Program-made: the position numbers and the translations under genes | NCBI RefSeq assembly: GCF_023921225.1 | Contig: NZ_CP071527.1 | Coordinates: forward strand, 3,117,501-3,181,500 | Length of the DNA stretch: 64,000 nucleotides | Reading direction: 5' to 3' | Source: Legionella lytica | GTDB lineage: Bacteria; Pseudomonadota; Gammaproteobacteria; Legionellales; Legionellaceae | Part shown: positions 1 through 8,896 of the stretch, one piece after another | Position numbering within the stretch: position 1 is the first letter of the stretch | Layout of the letters: each line of letters starts with the position of its first letter | Notes under the pieces: generated by a model | Databases searched by the model: none | Told to the model about the DNA's origin: nothing | The model's input: only the letters and a program-made list of their open reading frames with translations

Positions 1-52
1 CCAGTTAATTTCTTACTGTTTGATATCTCTTTTACAGACTTGCAAGACTTGA

Positions 53-223
53 CCCCATAGGCATACAGGGTATGCTAACGTGCCTCCAGATAATGAGAGG
101 ACTCAAAAAATAGAGGAAAACCCACCTACCTTGCGCCTTGAGGAACCAGACATTGGCGCACTTCCGCTGCATTACAGAATAACAAGTGAAACCAATTTAA
201 ATTTCTACAAAGAATATAAATGA
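53..223 (+). pseudogene. 3' remnant of an unidentified gene
   Basis: An open frame without a start codon runs on the plus strand and ends at TGA 221-223. It reads as a plausible protein tail ending in NLNFYKEYK. An in-frame TGA at 50-52 closes it upstream. It lies tail to tail with the immunity-like gene that follows. No family is recognised. It could be the end of an older immunity gene, or chance. Confidence 0.2.
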
Positions 224-236
224 CAAATAAATTTAT

Positions 237-467
237 TTACCATTTATATTCTTTTTTCAACTCATTATACATAAAGTCACATGCATCATTTTCATTATCA
301 AATTCTGCAATATCAATTATGTGCCCTCTGCTATTATAAACAACCTTCCATTTATCCTCATTTGAAACAAGACACATACACTCCCCTTCTTTTACTCCAT
401 TCACATTGAACGAAATTGAGGGTACATTGCGATCTAATAATTTTTTTTCTAATTCGTTTCTATTCAT
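237..467 (-). CDS. Small cytosolic immunity-like protein (Imm59-like)
   Basis: This 76-residue acidic protein has no signal peptide or membrane segment. Its layout resembles the Imm59 family from polymorphic toxin loci as I remember it: an N-terminal MNRNELEKKL helix, a 'NEDKWKVVYNSRGHIIDIAEFDNE' type beta-hairpin core (given here only as an impression of the family pattern), and a C-terminal helix after 'ENDACDFMYNEL'. It starts 3 bases after the stop of the TNT-like toxin tail upstream, the usual toxin-immunity order. The inferred role is to bind and block that NAD-degrading toxin in the cytosol. The family match is from pattern memory and needs a profile search. The position as an immunity gene is the stronger argument. 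Confidence 0.5.
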   Translation of the reverse strand: MNRNELEKKLLDRNVPSISFNVNGVKEGECMCLVSNEDKWKVVYNSRGHIIDIAEFDNENDACDFMYNELKKEYKW

Positions 468-470
468 AAT

Positions 471-935
471 TTAAAATTTCTCTCGTAAATATCCATTATC
501 TAAATACCACTTAACAGGCTTTGGTAGTTCATGTTGAATTGCCATCCCCTCTTTTCCAAACCACGGAGCAGCCCTCCCTGTAGGAATGTTCCGAATTTCT
601 TTAACTACTTCATACACATTATAGGGATCATTTATCTTAGCTGAAGGCAGGCAACTATTACTCGGCATATTTAAAGAGGGTTCTGATAAGAAATGCAAAT
701 TAGCTAACTCAGGGGTTAAGGATGGTAACTTGTGACTTATAGCCCTGCTTGTCATAAACATGTTGTTCAGTGACACGCCCCGCTAAATCATAGTCTTTGG
801 CTTGAATCCTCTTCCCATCCAAAGAAAGCTCTACGAGCTGATTAGCCAGATTATACGCGTAATGATATTTTTTTAACTTCCCGTTCTCATAACTTTCTGC
901 ATCGCTCCGTGATACTCTATGCTTAAGGCCCTAAC
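471..935 (-). pseudogene. Broken Rhs fragment with TNT-like NAD glycohydrolase tail
   Basis: The 5' part (about 716-935) matches the DNA of the large Rhs gene at about 18930-19110, in the core just before its LysM. The 3' part, in another frame, encodes a tail with 'GRAAPWFGKEGMAIQHELP' and a final 'WYLDNGYLREKF'. TNT domains typically end in an APWFG-x-x-GG-x-Q segment followed by a hydrophobic, Gly-containing helix, so this looks like the end of a tuberculosis-necrotizing-toxin-type NAD+ glycohydrolase. In the Rhs frame the fragment reaches a stop soon after the join, so toxin and Rhs part are out of frame. The N-terminal part of TNT, with the residues that bind NAD, is missing. It is a dead tip whose immunity gene follows. 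Confidence 0.6.
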
Positions 936-991
936 CATACTGGACTTACCTTGCTCTTATTTTTCCATATAATGGTTTCTGTAAAAGGTAG

Positions 992-2026
992 CTATTTCAC
1001 CGCCGCTAAATTTTTTAACTGAAACATACCCAGAGAACTGGACACAGATAGCTCAAATTTCTCTTTTTTTTCTGCATCCGCTTGAAAAATGGTTATTTCT
1101 TTATCCTTATTAGTCTTTTGCTGAATTTTTCCAAAAATTTGAAAAGCCTCACGCCCCTTCCCTTTAAAAGAATATTGACTTAACGATGCCCCATCATTCC
1201 AAAAGCCATAAGCTTCATACATTCTTGTGCTACAACCAGTTGATTGGCTAATAATTAATGCATCCGATTGCCCCGGATTCCCTCGAAAAACAAAGGGGCG
1301 CGCACGTTTACTGCTCATATCAGTAGGCGAATACGTTCTTAAAACTCTAGTGCGTGAAGGAAAAAATGAATCTGCTTTTACATCATAGAGATAAAAATAA
1401 TAATCTCCTGTTTTGATAGTCCCTTTGAGTTTCTCTGCTGTTCTGCATGCAATAGAGTTATGTTGCTCGATTCGTTCATTTTCAGCATAAAGATATGCTA
1501 TAAATAGCTTGCCATCCTTCCTACGCAAAGAGGCCTTAAGGGGCGAATTCATAATCTGTTTTTTTAACATTGGGTTAACTTTAAACGTCTCATCATCAGG
1601 ATTTCCCTGTCCATTTTTACACAGAGAAGGCGAAACAGCTTTATCCGATTGAACAAACAGCTCGTGACGCTCCTTGTCTCTCCATCCAACATTAATTCTT
1701 AAATTATCCTCTTCACTGACTAAAGCATAAGGAAAAAATGAGTTTGCTTTTAAGATCGCCATATAAATTTTTTTATAATAAATCTCCGAAACAGGGGCTC
1801 GAGGATCCGGACAATATTTAAGCCTGGCATAAAAAGTAGGACATGTTCCGTCAAGTGAATAACTTACTTTATACAATGAAATACCATATTTTTTAAAAAC
1901 TGCCAAAACAGGATGACTCCACTGCTCATAACGCTCTACCACAATTTTTTCTGCTGAGCCGTATGTTGTAAAATGAACAGAAAAAAGTAATATATAAAAA
2001 AATATCTTAATCTTATAATTAACCAT
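992..2026 (-). CDS. Secreted immunity-like protein paired with a GH73 toxin
   Basis: This protein of about 344 residues has an N-terminal signal peptide (hydrophobic FFYILLFSVHF, likely cut near YGSA) and so is probably periplasmic. Its C-terminal half, from about 'LKASLRRKDGKLFIAYLYAENE', is clearly related to the whole of the 231-residue protein at 2868-3563: both carry an AYLYAE...Y-x-F-Y-L-Y-D core and a 'C-x-x-YEAYG' motif. The N-terminal half is extra. The ATG at 2024-2026 overlaps the last 8 bases of the upstream glucosaminidase frame, which suggests coupled translation; a start 7 codons earlier is possible but would remove the normal signal-peptide geometry. The inferred role is protection of the cell's own peptidoglycan from that toxin. 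The family is not known to me. Confidence 0.6.
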   Translation of the reverse strand: MVNYKIKIFFYILLFSVHFTTYGSAEKIVVERYEQWSHPVLAVFKKYGISLYKVSYSLDGTCPTFYARLKYCPDPRAPVSEIYYKKIYMAILKANSFFPYALVSEEDNLRINVGWRDKERHELFVQSDKAVSPSLCKNGQGNPDDETFKVNPMLKKQIMNSPLKASLRRKDGKLFIAYLYAENERIEQHNSIACRTAEKLKGTIKTGDYYFYLYDVKADSFFPSRTRVLRTYSPTDMSSKRARPFVFRGNPGQSDALIISQSTGCSTRMYEAYGFWNDGASLSQYSFKGKGREAFQIFGKIQQKTNKDKEITIFQADAEKKEKFELSVSSSLGMFQLKNLAAVK

Positions 2027-2803
2027 GCTTTTTTCTCGCACGTTCAATAGCTGCTCTCATCGTAGAACCTTTTGAAACATTAGCCAAATCCTGCACATAA
2101 TTAGGATTTGTTGCATATGTGGCGTTAAGTAAAGCTTTAGCTTCTTTTAAAAAATTTCCTCTAGTCCCCTCTTGGAACACTGCTGAATATCGTTTATTCT
2201 CTTTTAAAAACTGAACTCGATCTTTTACACCCTCCTCAATATTATCATAGGCTCTGAACCTATCATATACGATTTCCCATTTACCCTTACGAAACTCTCG
2301 CGTTTTAACTGGCTCTGTTTTCGCTCCATGCCATCCGTGATCTGCCTTTATATTGTACATATTATTGCTACCTGGAATCACGCCCCCCCATCCTGTCTCT
2401 AGGGCTGCTTGCGCTAACATTAACTCTAAAGATAAGCCTGTTTCTTCAGATACAGCTAAGGCGAATGGATATAAATCGACAATATATTGTATCTTATCTT
2501 CTCTTCCATAAAGCTTGGAGCGCTTTTTTCATTAACATTTTAGGTATTTCTTTTTTCTTAATATTACTGCCTTCTTTGGAGATTTCAACTTGACTATTAT
2601 CCTTAGCAGGCTCCCTATTTTTTGCCTAAGCGCTGCTTTCATCGCTCTCTTTATTACCCACATATTTAACTTGTTGAATCATAGAGTTGCCAGAATCTTT
2701 TTGTGCACTCTCTTTTTCGCTTGATTCCATAGGCTGCTGTCCCCATAGACCTGCAAGGCTATTGACTCCAGGCTGTCGCCTGATTTTAAAGTGGATTTTC
2801 TAA
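2019..2803 (-). pseudogene. Rhs tip cassette with GH73-type glucosaminidase, frame-broken
   Basis: The 3' part encodes a FlgJ-like glucosaminidase domain. The frame is open from about 2526 and reads KIQYIVDLYPFALAVSEETG, then LMLAQAALETGWGG with the expected catalytic Glu, then 'NNMYNIKA' and a 'YATNPNYVQDL' motif near the end. GH73 enzymes cut the glycan strands of peptidoglycan. Upstream, the segment at about 2735-2803 matches the start of the LysM cassette at 11100-11185 (KSGDSLESIALQVYGDSSLW). LysM and enzyme are separated by frame breaks, including stops near 2528 and 2630, so the cassette is dead as a fusion. The enzyme part alone could be read from the ATG at 2418-2420, but that would leave off the first helices. 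The cognate immunity gene follows with an 8-base overlap. Confidence 0.65.
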
Positions 2804-2867
2804 AATTAAACGCAAAAAGCAAGGGGCCCCCATAGGATTACGGGGCCCAGATTACCCAAATAGCAGT

Positions 2868-3563
2868 TCAATTATCTACTTGTTTTATTTCTCTTGGTTT
2901 ATCTGATAATGTAAACTTATATTGAACTATTCCCTTCTCAAGCACAGTATAACCATGGAGATTTGGAGAAATAACATGATTGCCCTCTTTTTTACTAAGA
3001 TAAATTCTTCCTGAAAAAATATCGAGCAATTCATCATCAACGAAATTATATCGTTCTAAATGTGATTCATCTTCTGAAAGACCATATGCCTCATACTGAT
3101 TACCAACACTACATGCAACAAGTTGACTCAGAAATATTATATCTTTTTTATTTTTTCCCGTACTAGACCATAAAAAGAAATTGGCTCCCTCCATATTCAT
3201 AACTGCTCTACGGAAATCAGGAAAAACATGTTTTCTGATGGGTAAAAACTTTTTAGTTTGTAGATCATATAAATAAAGATAAAAATGCCCGATCTTAACT
3301 ATAGTTTCATATTCATCTCCATTAAGACAATGGGTTTGTTTCCAATTCTCACTATGCCCATCTTCAGCATAAAGGTAAGCTTTAAATTTTTTACCATTAT
3401 GCCCTTTTATTAATAAATTAAATTGGGAATCTTTAATTTTTGTTTGAAGATCAGGGGATATAATAAAACTATTTTGCATTGAGAAACTATCTGCATAGCA
3501 ATTGGCTACTATAAAAAAAATGCTCGCAACAAAACCAATTGCTATTTTTTTATACATTATCAT
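2868..3563 (-). CDS. Secreted immunity-like protein, paralogue of 992-2026
   Basis: This 231-residue protein has a signal peptide (hydrophobic IAIGFVASIFFIVANCYA) and is probably periplasmic. Shared features with the C-terminal half of the neighbour at 992-2026 include 'FKAYLYAEDG', 'HFYLYLYDLQTKKFLP', 'QLVACSVGNQYEAYGL' and a C-terminal beta-rich part. The start at 3563 has a GGAG Shine-Dalgarno 8 bases upstream. It begins 13 bases after the stop of a second broken glucosaminidase-like frame. Two related periplasmic proteins, each next to a glucosaminidase remnant, make an immunity role against GH73-type toxins likely. This is an inference from position; no named family is recognised. Confidence 0.6.
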   Translation of the reverse strand: MIMYKKIAIGFVASIFFIVANCYADSFSMQNSFIISPDLQTKIKDSQFNLLIKGHNGKKFKAYLYAEDGHSENWKQTHCLNGDEYETIVKIGHFYLYLYDLQTKKFLPIRKHVFPDFRRAVMNMEGANFFLWSSTGKNKKDIIFLSQLVACSVGNQYEAYGLSEDESHLERYNFVDDELLDIFSGRIYLSKKEGNHVISPNLHGYTVLEKGIVQYKFTLSDKPREIKQVDN

Positions 3564-3576
3564 GTATTCACTCCAC

Positions 3577-3965
3577 TTAACGATACTCAGGTACTATATA
3601 TTTAGGGTGATAAGAACTATCAATCTGACTCAATCTATTTATTTGCTTATGAATTAGTGTCGCTTGTGCGTTTGCCAATTTATATCTGTTGCATATTACT
3701 TTGCCCTGGACTCATAGGATTCCAACGCATAGCATATAAAGTATTTTGTGTTTTATCCGGCCGATTTATCCATTGTTTTGCAATGATTGCGGCTCCAAGC
3801 CCCAAAAATTATTATGCTCTTTAGCAAGGTCAGATTTCCCCTTATCAGACTCATGTAAAGCATGAGCTACAAGGTACAGAGCATTAACATTATTATCTTT
3901 CGCATCTAATTTATTTATTCTTATTACAATGAATTAAAAGACGTATTTTCTAAAATTGACACAAA
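3577..3965 (-). pseudogene. Second glucosaminidase-like Rhs tip, heavily decayed
   Basis: Minus-strand translation gives 'NALYLVAHALHESDKGKSDLA' followed by KEHNNFWGL, typical of the catalytic entry of the endo-beta-N-acetylglucosaminidase family (AHALHE with the catalytic Glu). The frame is then interrupted by a stop near 3790, shifts, and ends as 'LIHKQINRLSQIDSSYHPKY' with stop TAA at 3577-3579. At the upstream end (about 3945-3965) it carries a 'VNFRKYVF' stretch matching the FNFRK leader seen at two other cassettes. It is a dead toxin tip whose immunity gene, 2868-3563, survives. Confidence 0.5.
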
Positions 3966-4038
3966 AAGTTCCTTTGAGAGCCCTAGGATGGTTATCCATT
4001 ATGGCTAGAAATCCAGACCCCGCCCACATAGGGTAGCT

Positions 4039-4635
4039 CTAGATTTTTTGCGATTTAATTTCAAGTTTATTGTACCTATTCCTTAAAAGTTGATAATTGT
4101 TTTTAGGATCTTTTATATATGCATGTATATCAGCAATAGTTAAATCAATAAACCCATAAAGACGACTATACACATCCTCGTTAAAAATATATTTGTCTTT
4201 GTACCGGATAAATACCAAAGGATAAGTATACTTAAGACTTGATAGATGATTACAGGAACCAATAACACTCACATCTCTGACACCATCCCCATTCATATCA
4301 TAGAACGATATTGCATTAATACGACAAATGCCTAGCCATAACAAATCAGAAGGTTTAGGAAATTCAATAATATGGTGGGGACTACTCAATTTATAATACC
4401 CGTACCACATGGCCTCATCTTCAAAATTATCATCATGGTTTTCTTCCGCATAATTTAATTGAGCTTTATCTACATAAAATGCAAAAAAACATGCTTTATC
4501 TTTATCAATCAAAAATGGATATACTGAATTTTTAACTACTTTATAGCCATCAATTGTTGTTGAACAATCGCCTTTATTTGCAAAAGAAGGCCATGGTTGC
4601 AATAAAATAAACACCGCCAGAATAAAATTTTTCAT
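4039..4635 (-). CDS. Secreted immunity-like protein with Asp-rich loop (copy 2)
   Basis: This 198-residue protein has a signal peptide (MKNFILAVFILLQPWPSFA). The mature part carries paired Cys, 'DKDKACFFAFYVDK', 'WYGYYKL' and a 'FYDMNGDGVRDVSVIGSCN' segment, which resembles a calcium-binding DxNxDGxxD loop as in FG-GAP/VCBS-type repeats. It is a close paralogue of the next gene upstream (4644-5198), with 8 bases between them. Both follow the truncated GH19-type lysozyme, so this is a duplicated immunity candidate against that enzyme in the periplasm. Whether the loop binds metal is not known. The stop is followed by about 70 bases separating it from decayed cassette DNA. Confidence 0.55.
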   Translation of the reverse strand: MKNFILAVFILLQPWPSFANKGDCSTTIDGYKVVKNSVYPFLIDKDKACFFAFYVDKAQLNYAEENHDDNFEDEAMWYGYYKLSSPHHIIEFPKPSDLLWLGICRINAISFYDMNGDGVRDVSVIGSCNHLSSLKYTYPLVFIRYKDKYIFNEDVYSRLYGFIDLTIADIHAYIKDPKNNYQLLRNRYNKLEIKSQKI

Positions 4636-4643
4636 ATTCCCCT

Positions 4644-5198
4644 CTATCTTGCTAACGTATTTTTATGCTTAAGAAGAGAATAATAAACTCCAGGGGCAGC
4701 AATATATGCCCGTATATCGGATATATTTAATCCCACAAATCCAAACAAATTACTATACACTTTTTCATCCAAAACATAGCTATTCCCTTGGCGAATAAAC
4801 ACAAAAGGATAGGTATAATTAATTGCATTTCGTTTATTACAAGAGCCAATAACTGTTATATCTGCTTTACCATCACCATCCATATCGTAAAAAGAAACGG
4901 CACTGATATCACAAACAGCTCCCCATAACTTATCTAACGGCCTAGGATATTCATAGATTTTTGAGGGATTTTTTATTTTATAATATCCATACCATATAGC
5001 ATTATCATCCATTCTTGACTCACCGACCACATCAGGCTTAGTCGTATAAAATGCAAAAAAACATGCTTTATCTTTATCAAAAGAAAATGGATATAAAGAA
5101 TTACTTACTAAGTTATATCCTTCAACTCTTGTCGTGCATGTGCCTGAAAAAACCATAAGTGGGTATATAAGAAAAAAATATAAAAAAAATCTCATCAT
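4644..5198 (-). CDS. Secreted immunity-like protein with Asp-rich loop (copy 1)
   Basis: This 184-residue protein has a signal peptide (MMRFFLYFFLIYPLMVFSG). It shares its whole layout with 4039-4635: 'DKDKACFFAFYTTK', 'IWYGYYKIKNP', 'FYDMDGDGKADITVIGSCN', and 'TYPFVFIR' near the C-terminus. Its Asp-rich loop fits DxDxDGxxD better than its sister's. It begins 13 bases after the stop of the GH19-type toxin, so it is the first immunity candidate for that toxin. The pair may have arisen by tandem duplication, giving one copy freedom to follow a variant toxin. Periplasmic location is predicted; the partner is inferred from order only. Confidence 0.55.
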   Translation of the reverse strand: MMRFFLYFFLIYPLMVFSGTCTTRVEGYNLVSNSLYPFSFDKDKACFFAFYTTKPDVVGESRMDDNAIWYGYYKIKNPSKIYEYPRPLDKLWGAVCDISAVSFYDMDGDGKADITVIGSCNKRNAINYTYPFVFIRQGNSYVLDEKVYSNLFGFVGLNISDIRAYIAAPGVYYSLLKHKNTLAR

Positions 5199-5210
5199 AT
5201 CTTGCTCATT

Positions 5211-5660
5211 TTATTTATTGTCAAACAACTGAAAATATTTATTATATGCAACAGCTCGTCTATTTATGTTTGATAATCCTGCATTAATAGAATATACCGC
5301 TGCTCTAAAATATTTATCCTGAACAGTAGCCTCCGATGAAATAAAGATTTTCCCACTCAACTGATCAACTTTTTCACTTAATCCCCTTGTCCCCCAATAA
5401 TCTATAGCCATCTTCACGCTATTTGATGGCGTTAGTATTAAATCGGGATTACTCACTAAATCCTTCCCACCAAATTTGAAATAATTCTCTTTTCCTGTAA
5501 GGTGAAACAATCCTCGCCCTAGAAAACGATATCCATCACCCGATGCGTCGTTACCATTTCCGAGCATATTAGCATAAATAACATTCGCAAACCGTTCCCC
5601 TGTTGCATTTAGCATATAAGATACAGAACACATATAATGGCCATTATGAAAGATGGCATT
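5211..5660 (-). pseudogene. Truncated GH19-like lysozyme/chitinase toxin tip
   Basis: The frame encodes 'VIYANMLGNGNDASGDGYRF' followed by 'LGRGLFHLTGKENYFKFG', the hallmark of phage-type GH19 chitinase/lysozyme domains that cut peptidoglycan or chitin, and a C-terminal part with 'SINAGLSNINRR'. The frame is open to an in-frame TAG at about 5659-5661; upstream of this no homology is visible. The first third of a GH19 domain, with the catalytic Glu residues of the HETGG-type helix, is therefore missing, so the enzyme should be inactive. A 140-residue product could start at the ATG around 5633. Downstream lie two secreted immunity candidates. The truncation abuts an inverted immunity fragment on the plus strand. 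Confidence 0.6.
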
Positions 5661-5751
5661 CTAATGTCGAGAGTCGCCAACAAGCTTATAAAAGGGAATT
5701 AAAATATGTAATTCCGCATATAACTCAAGAAATGATAAAAGGAAATAAATA

Positions 5752-6190
5752 ATGTATGAGAGTTTTAAATTTATAATTTTTATTATTATTTTAATAAATA
5801 TTAGCTTTATTCGGCGTGGTAAATCATAGTAATAATTTGAGTAAAATGTCATGTTGTCAGCTAATGCATGCCCTCATAGAGGAAAGTTCATTCGGTGACA
5901 CCTTTAAAAAGCTAAATTTGGCATTAGCCTTTGAACGGGACAATGAACAGTATGTTGGAATTAAAATTGCAGAAAAAATGGAAAATGATAGGTATGGAGT
6001 TTATGGAAACTACGATCTAGATTTAGTAAATGCGACATTAAAGCATATTGACCGAGATCCTCCAATATCAATAAAAATTAATAAAAAATATATTCCTTTT
6101 GTTGCTGTTAAATGTACTCGCGAAGAAAATGAATATATCAATACCTTTAAGCGCTCCTACGCTCCACAGATCAAAAACAACGCTACCTAA
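5752..6190 (+). pseudogene. Orphan immunity gene fragment, related to 8897-9325
   Basis: The frame GTG 5816 to 6190 encodes 'LSKMSCCQLMHALIEESSFG' and later 'DLDLVNATLKHIDRDPP', 'KINKKYIPF'. This matches the 142-residue secreted protein at 8897-9325 (LSKMSCYDLMVSLVFGSSYG, ELDLVNKTLNNIDGETP, KINTKYIPY). A signal-peptide-like start exists at ATG 5752 (MYESFKFIIFIIILINISFI) with an AAAGGA ribosome site, but in a different frame, so a +1 shift separates it from the body. The last 13 or so residues are unlike the paralogue because the gene runs into an inverted PIN gene. It lies opposite to all other immunity genes of the array: a displaced, inactivated copy. Confidence 0.5.
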
Positions 6191-6568
6191 GTCATATTTT
6201 AAGAATAAATGAGTATATCCACCATATGGTGCTACTACAGAATCAAATCTTCTTCTGAAGGGATTTATGTTGTTTTTATTAAATTCTTCCTGCTTATTAT
6301 AAGAATTTATTAATTCAAGAAGCTCTAATTTTGAAATTTCTGATTCTGAAACGAAAATATGGGGAAAGTCTTCCATCTCATTGAGGGTTTTCATAACCCT
6401 TGATTGATGGGGAAAATTTAATGGGTCAGATATTTCTAATATTGTATTAAGCGAATATACCAATACATGTTTTTTTTCTAAAAAAAATTCTTTTATCTTT
6501 AGTCGATTTATAACCGAATATTTTTCAAATAAGCGAATCAAGTCATGCGTATCTAAAAATATTCGCAT
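6068..6568 (-). pseudogene. 3'-truncated PIN-like domain protein
   Basis: The start ATG at 6566-6568 has a strong AGGAG ribosome site 6 bases upstream. The protein begins MRIFLDTHDLIRLFEKY, as in PIN nuclease domains where the first strand ends in a metal-binding Asp, and continues with 'LNTILEISDPL'. The last third after about 'DLWSVGALK' is antisense of the immunity fragment on the other strand, so the true C-terminus has been replaced by a recombination junction near 6150. PIN domains are usually RNases of toxin-antitoxin systems, but no antitoxin is visible beside it. Loss of the C-terminal acidic residues probably makes it inactive. Confidence 0.4.
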
Positions 6569-7244
6569 TGTAACTCCTGATAGGAACAACTTTATCTAGT
6601 AATAAAACATGTTATCTTGCAACATCAACCGCCTATAGTTTAATTTTAGCATTTTTAATGTACTTGGTTCCTTATTGTGTTGTTTGGAGTATATGAAATT
6701 TGGATAAAATGCCTCTTACGAACATAGTTTCTTTTTAGTAACGCTAAAAAAACAATTATAGATACCCCCCTACTTTTGAAAGGTCAAGCGTGGCTTTTAG
6801 TTCACTTTGCCCTCCAGGGCTACAGAAGATAACCGGTTCGCTTAAATTTTGAAATGCCTGGTAATGATTGAGAGTAATAATGTGGCTTTGGAATTACAAT
6901 CCATTGATTATTTTTGAACGTTACATTAACCTAAAAAAATTTTATGTACTTGATTCCCAATACAATCCCCAGTTGCTTCATGACTTATCTGGCCTTGAAG
7001 ATAGTGGCAGAGACATATCTTTTGAGAAATGCACCCTCGATTAATATTTAAGTGAATTCGACTACCAAAAAACAAAGGCTATTACAGGCCTTAAATCGCA
7101 GCATTATATTATGCCTTTATTCTGATATGCCTAATCTATGACAAGTCTACCAAAAATCACTTCCGAAACTGGATTGGTCATATTTCATCTAAACGATCTG
7201 TAGCCGAACTTCATTCAACGATGAGCCAGCAGAAAAGTTAAAAG
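6569..7244. other. Gene-poor stretch with a decayed frame
   Basis: No intact gene is seen in this stretch of about 680 bases. On the plus strand a 54-codon frame starts at ATG 6880 (MWLWNYNPLIIFERY) and ends at TAA 7042-7044; the same frame then continues as 'YLSEFDYQKTKAITGLKSQH' to about 7120, which suggests one decayed gene with a nonsense change. I do not recognise it. The rest shows no coding-like frame, hairpin or known element. Confidence 0.3.
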
Positions 7245-7469
7245 TTAGATTTGCCTATTTAATTCTGACTTGGCAATTCTTGATACGTATACCCCTATTT
7301 GAATAATATTTTTATATTGGAGTGTGTCCCAATCCATACTATCGGTACAAAATATTATAAAAGTTTTGGCAGCCATCAGTAAAACATTGGCATCTTTATC
7401 TTGTCTCAATACATTAGCCAGATTAATAAGATGATTTTTTAGATAGTGCTCATGCGATTCTTTATCCAT
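7245..7469 (-). CDS. Small cytosolic immunity-like protein
   Basis: This 74-residue protein has no signal peptide and is largely helical (LKNHLINLANVLRQDKDANVLLMAAKTFIIFC). It lies 49 bases after the stop of the ADP-ribosyltransferase/TNT-like toxin tip and is the only gene available as its immunity partner. The frame is open upstream of the ATG (through LIDEINSKD), and an AAAGGA ribosome-site-like sequence lies close to the toxin stop, so translation might begin earlier at a non-ATG codon; ATG 7467-7469 is taken as the safe start. I recognise no family. Lack of a signal peptide agrees with a toxin acting in the cytosol. Confidence 0.45.
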   Translation of the reverse strand: MDKESHEHYLKNHLINLANVLRQDKDANVLLMAAKTFIIFCTDSMDWDTLQYKNIIQIGVYVSRIAKSELNRQI

Positions 7470-7518
7470 GTCTTTGCTATTGATTTCATCTATAAGAACT
7501 GTAATTTGATTTAATCCT

Positions 7519-8835
7519 TTAAAATCTAGTATTAAATATTGCTCGTGGCATAGATATTTCTTTGAAACCGTATTGATTAATATTTCCAGTCAAAAATAAC
7601 TGCTTTTCCCCACCAACCATACCTGAACTAAAACGAAGTTGTGGAGCAATTTTTCCTTCAAATATTAAACTGTTTTTGGGAATATAAACTTCTCCCAACT
7701 TTGTAGCTGAATTATTAGGTAGTGCTAATTTTGTTATGCGTTCTGTTTGGTTGGGTAATACAGTTTCACTAAGATATCTACCAACCAAAGTAGCACTGGA
7801 GTCATCAAAAGTTCTATAACCAATTCGAGATCCTTGAGTTTTAACAATTCTAAAAGTTGCATGTTCAAAAGAGTTTATAATTTCATTTCTGGCTTCTCGA
7901 GGCAGTCCAGCTTCTTGCAATAATTTTCTTGCTTCCTTAATATGACTGGCAGCAAGACTTCTTTCAGCGTTATTTGAAATCGTTTTAATACCTATTGAAC
8001 CAGCCTTTCCTAGCCATTTAAATGCAGTGGATATTGATTTGCCTCCTGGCAACAATCCTACTGCGGGAGAAGCTGTGCTCATAGGTGTCCCAGTGAGAAA
8101 ATCTTTACCAGACCACATCTGCTCTGCAGCTTTTAATTGTCCCACAATAGGAATAAAATCCAAAGCAATAGAGCCTGCTATTTTTAAATAATCAGACGTG
8201 GTTAGTGATGTGCCTGTCTCCGAAGCAGGTGAGCCTGAACCCCAAATTACTAACGCTTTTGGACCGTATCTTAGAATTTCATCGCCATAATTTTCCCAGC
8301 CGCTTCTCTAAGCTGGGTTTGTTGAGCTTTATCATAAAAACCATCTGGGATGGGAGAATAGTTATTATCCTCTACCGGAATAGCACAATATTCACCATTG
8401 TACCCTTCTGAAGAGTGCTCAGTAACATTGCGCTCCTCTTCAACCAATTGCGGTGACTCCCGATAGTCATTAAGCTTTTGTTTGGTTTCTTGATAATCAC
8501 TTAACAAACCATCGATAGATAATTCATTCATAGTCTCATTATACTCATCCAGATAATGAGGCGATACCATACCGGACACCACAGCGTTTCCTATCACACT
8601 ACCTAAATTATCTCCTAAAACTTGCAGTGCATCAAAATGAGTGCCTGTAGTGAGTGATTGAGCGCCTACTCCTGCCAGGGTTTGTAGCTCTGCGCGCAGC
8701 AGGCCGGTATGTATATCTAGGGTTTCGAGCTTGTTGCCGAATTCTTTTCCAGCTTTTGAACCCATTACGCCTCCGGTTAGGGTGGCTACTCCTAATTCAG
8801 TCCAGTCGAAGTGTTGATGGCGTCTTAAGCTCCAT
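7519..8835 (-). pseudogene. Rhs tip cassette with ADP-ribosyltransferase/TNT-like toxin, frameshifted
   Basis: The cassette starts abruptly at about 8835 (RRHQHFDWTELGVATLTGG) and follows the large Rhs protein closely through 'DNNYSPIPDGFYDKAQQTQL' and the pretoxin segment 'IALDFIPIVGQLKAAEQMW'. Relative to the parent (about 16985-17030), 10 bases are missing near 8295, which shifts the frame; a first part ends as AAGKIMAMKF and the second part (8163 to 7519 from its first ATG) is in the other frame. The tip from about 'ASHIKEARKLLQEAGLPREA' onward has 'YRTFDDSSATLVGRYLSE', 'LALPNNSATKLGEVYIPKNS' and a GGEKQLFL element. This order recalls Rhs tips of the TNT/ADP-ribosyltransferase fold, so an NAD-using activity is suggested. 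The LysM and hydrophobic parts are absent. Confidence 0.55.
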
Positions 8836-8896
8836 ACCAGCGCTCGTTAAAAATACCTAAAACCATGCCTTTCATCAACATATTAAAACTATCATT

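Noticed and set aside
5661..5852. Minus-strand frame rich in Ile/Leu upstream of the GH19 remnant
   Set aside because: It is the antisense of the signal-peptide region of the plus-strand immunity relic and is made of AT-rich DNA; the same frame meets TAG before the GH19 part.
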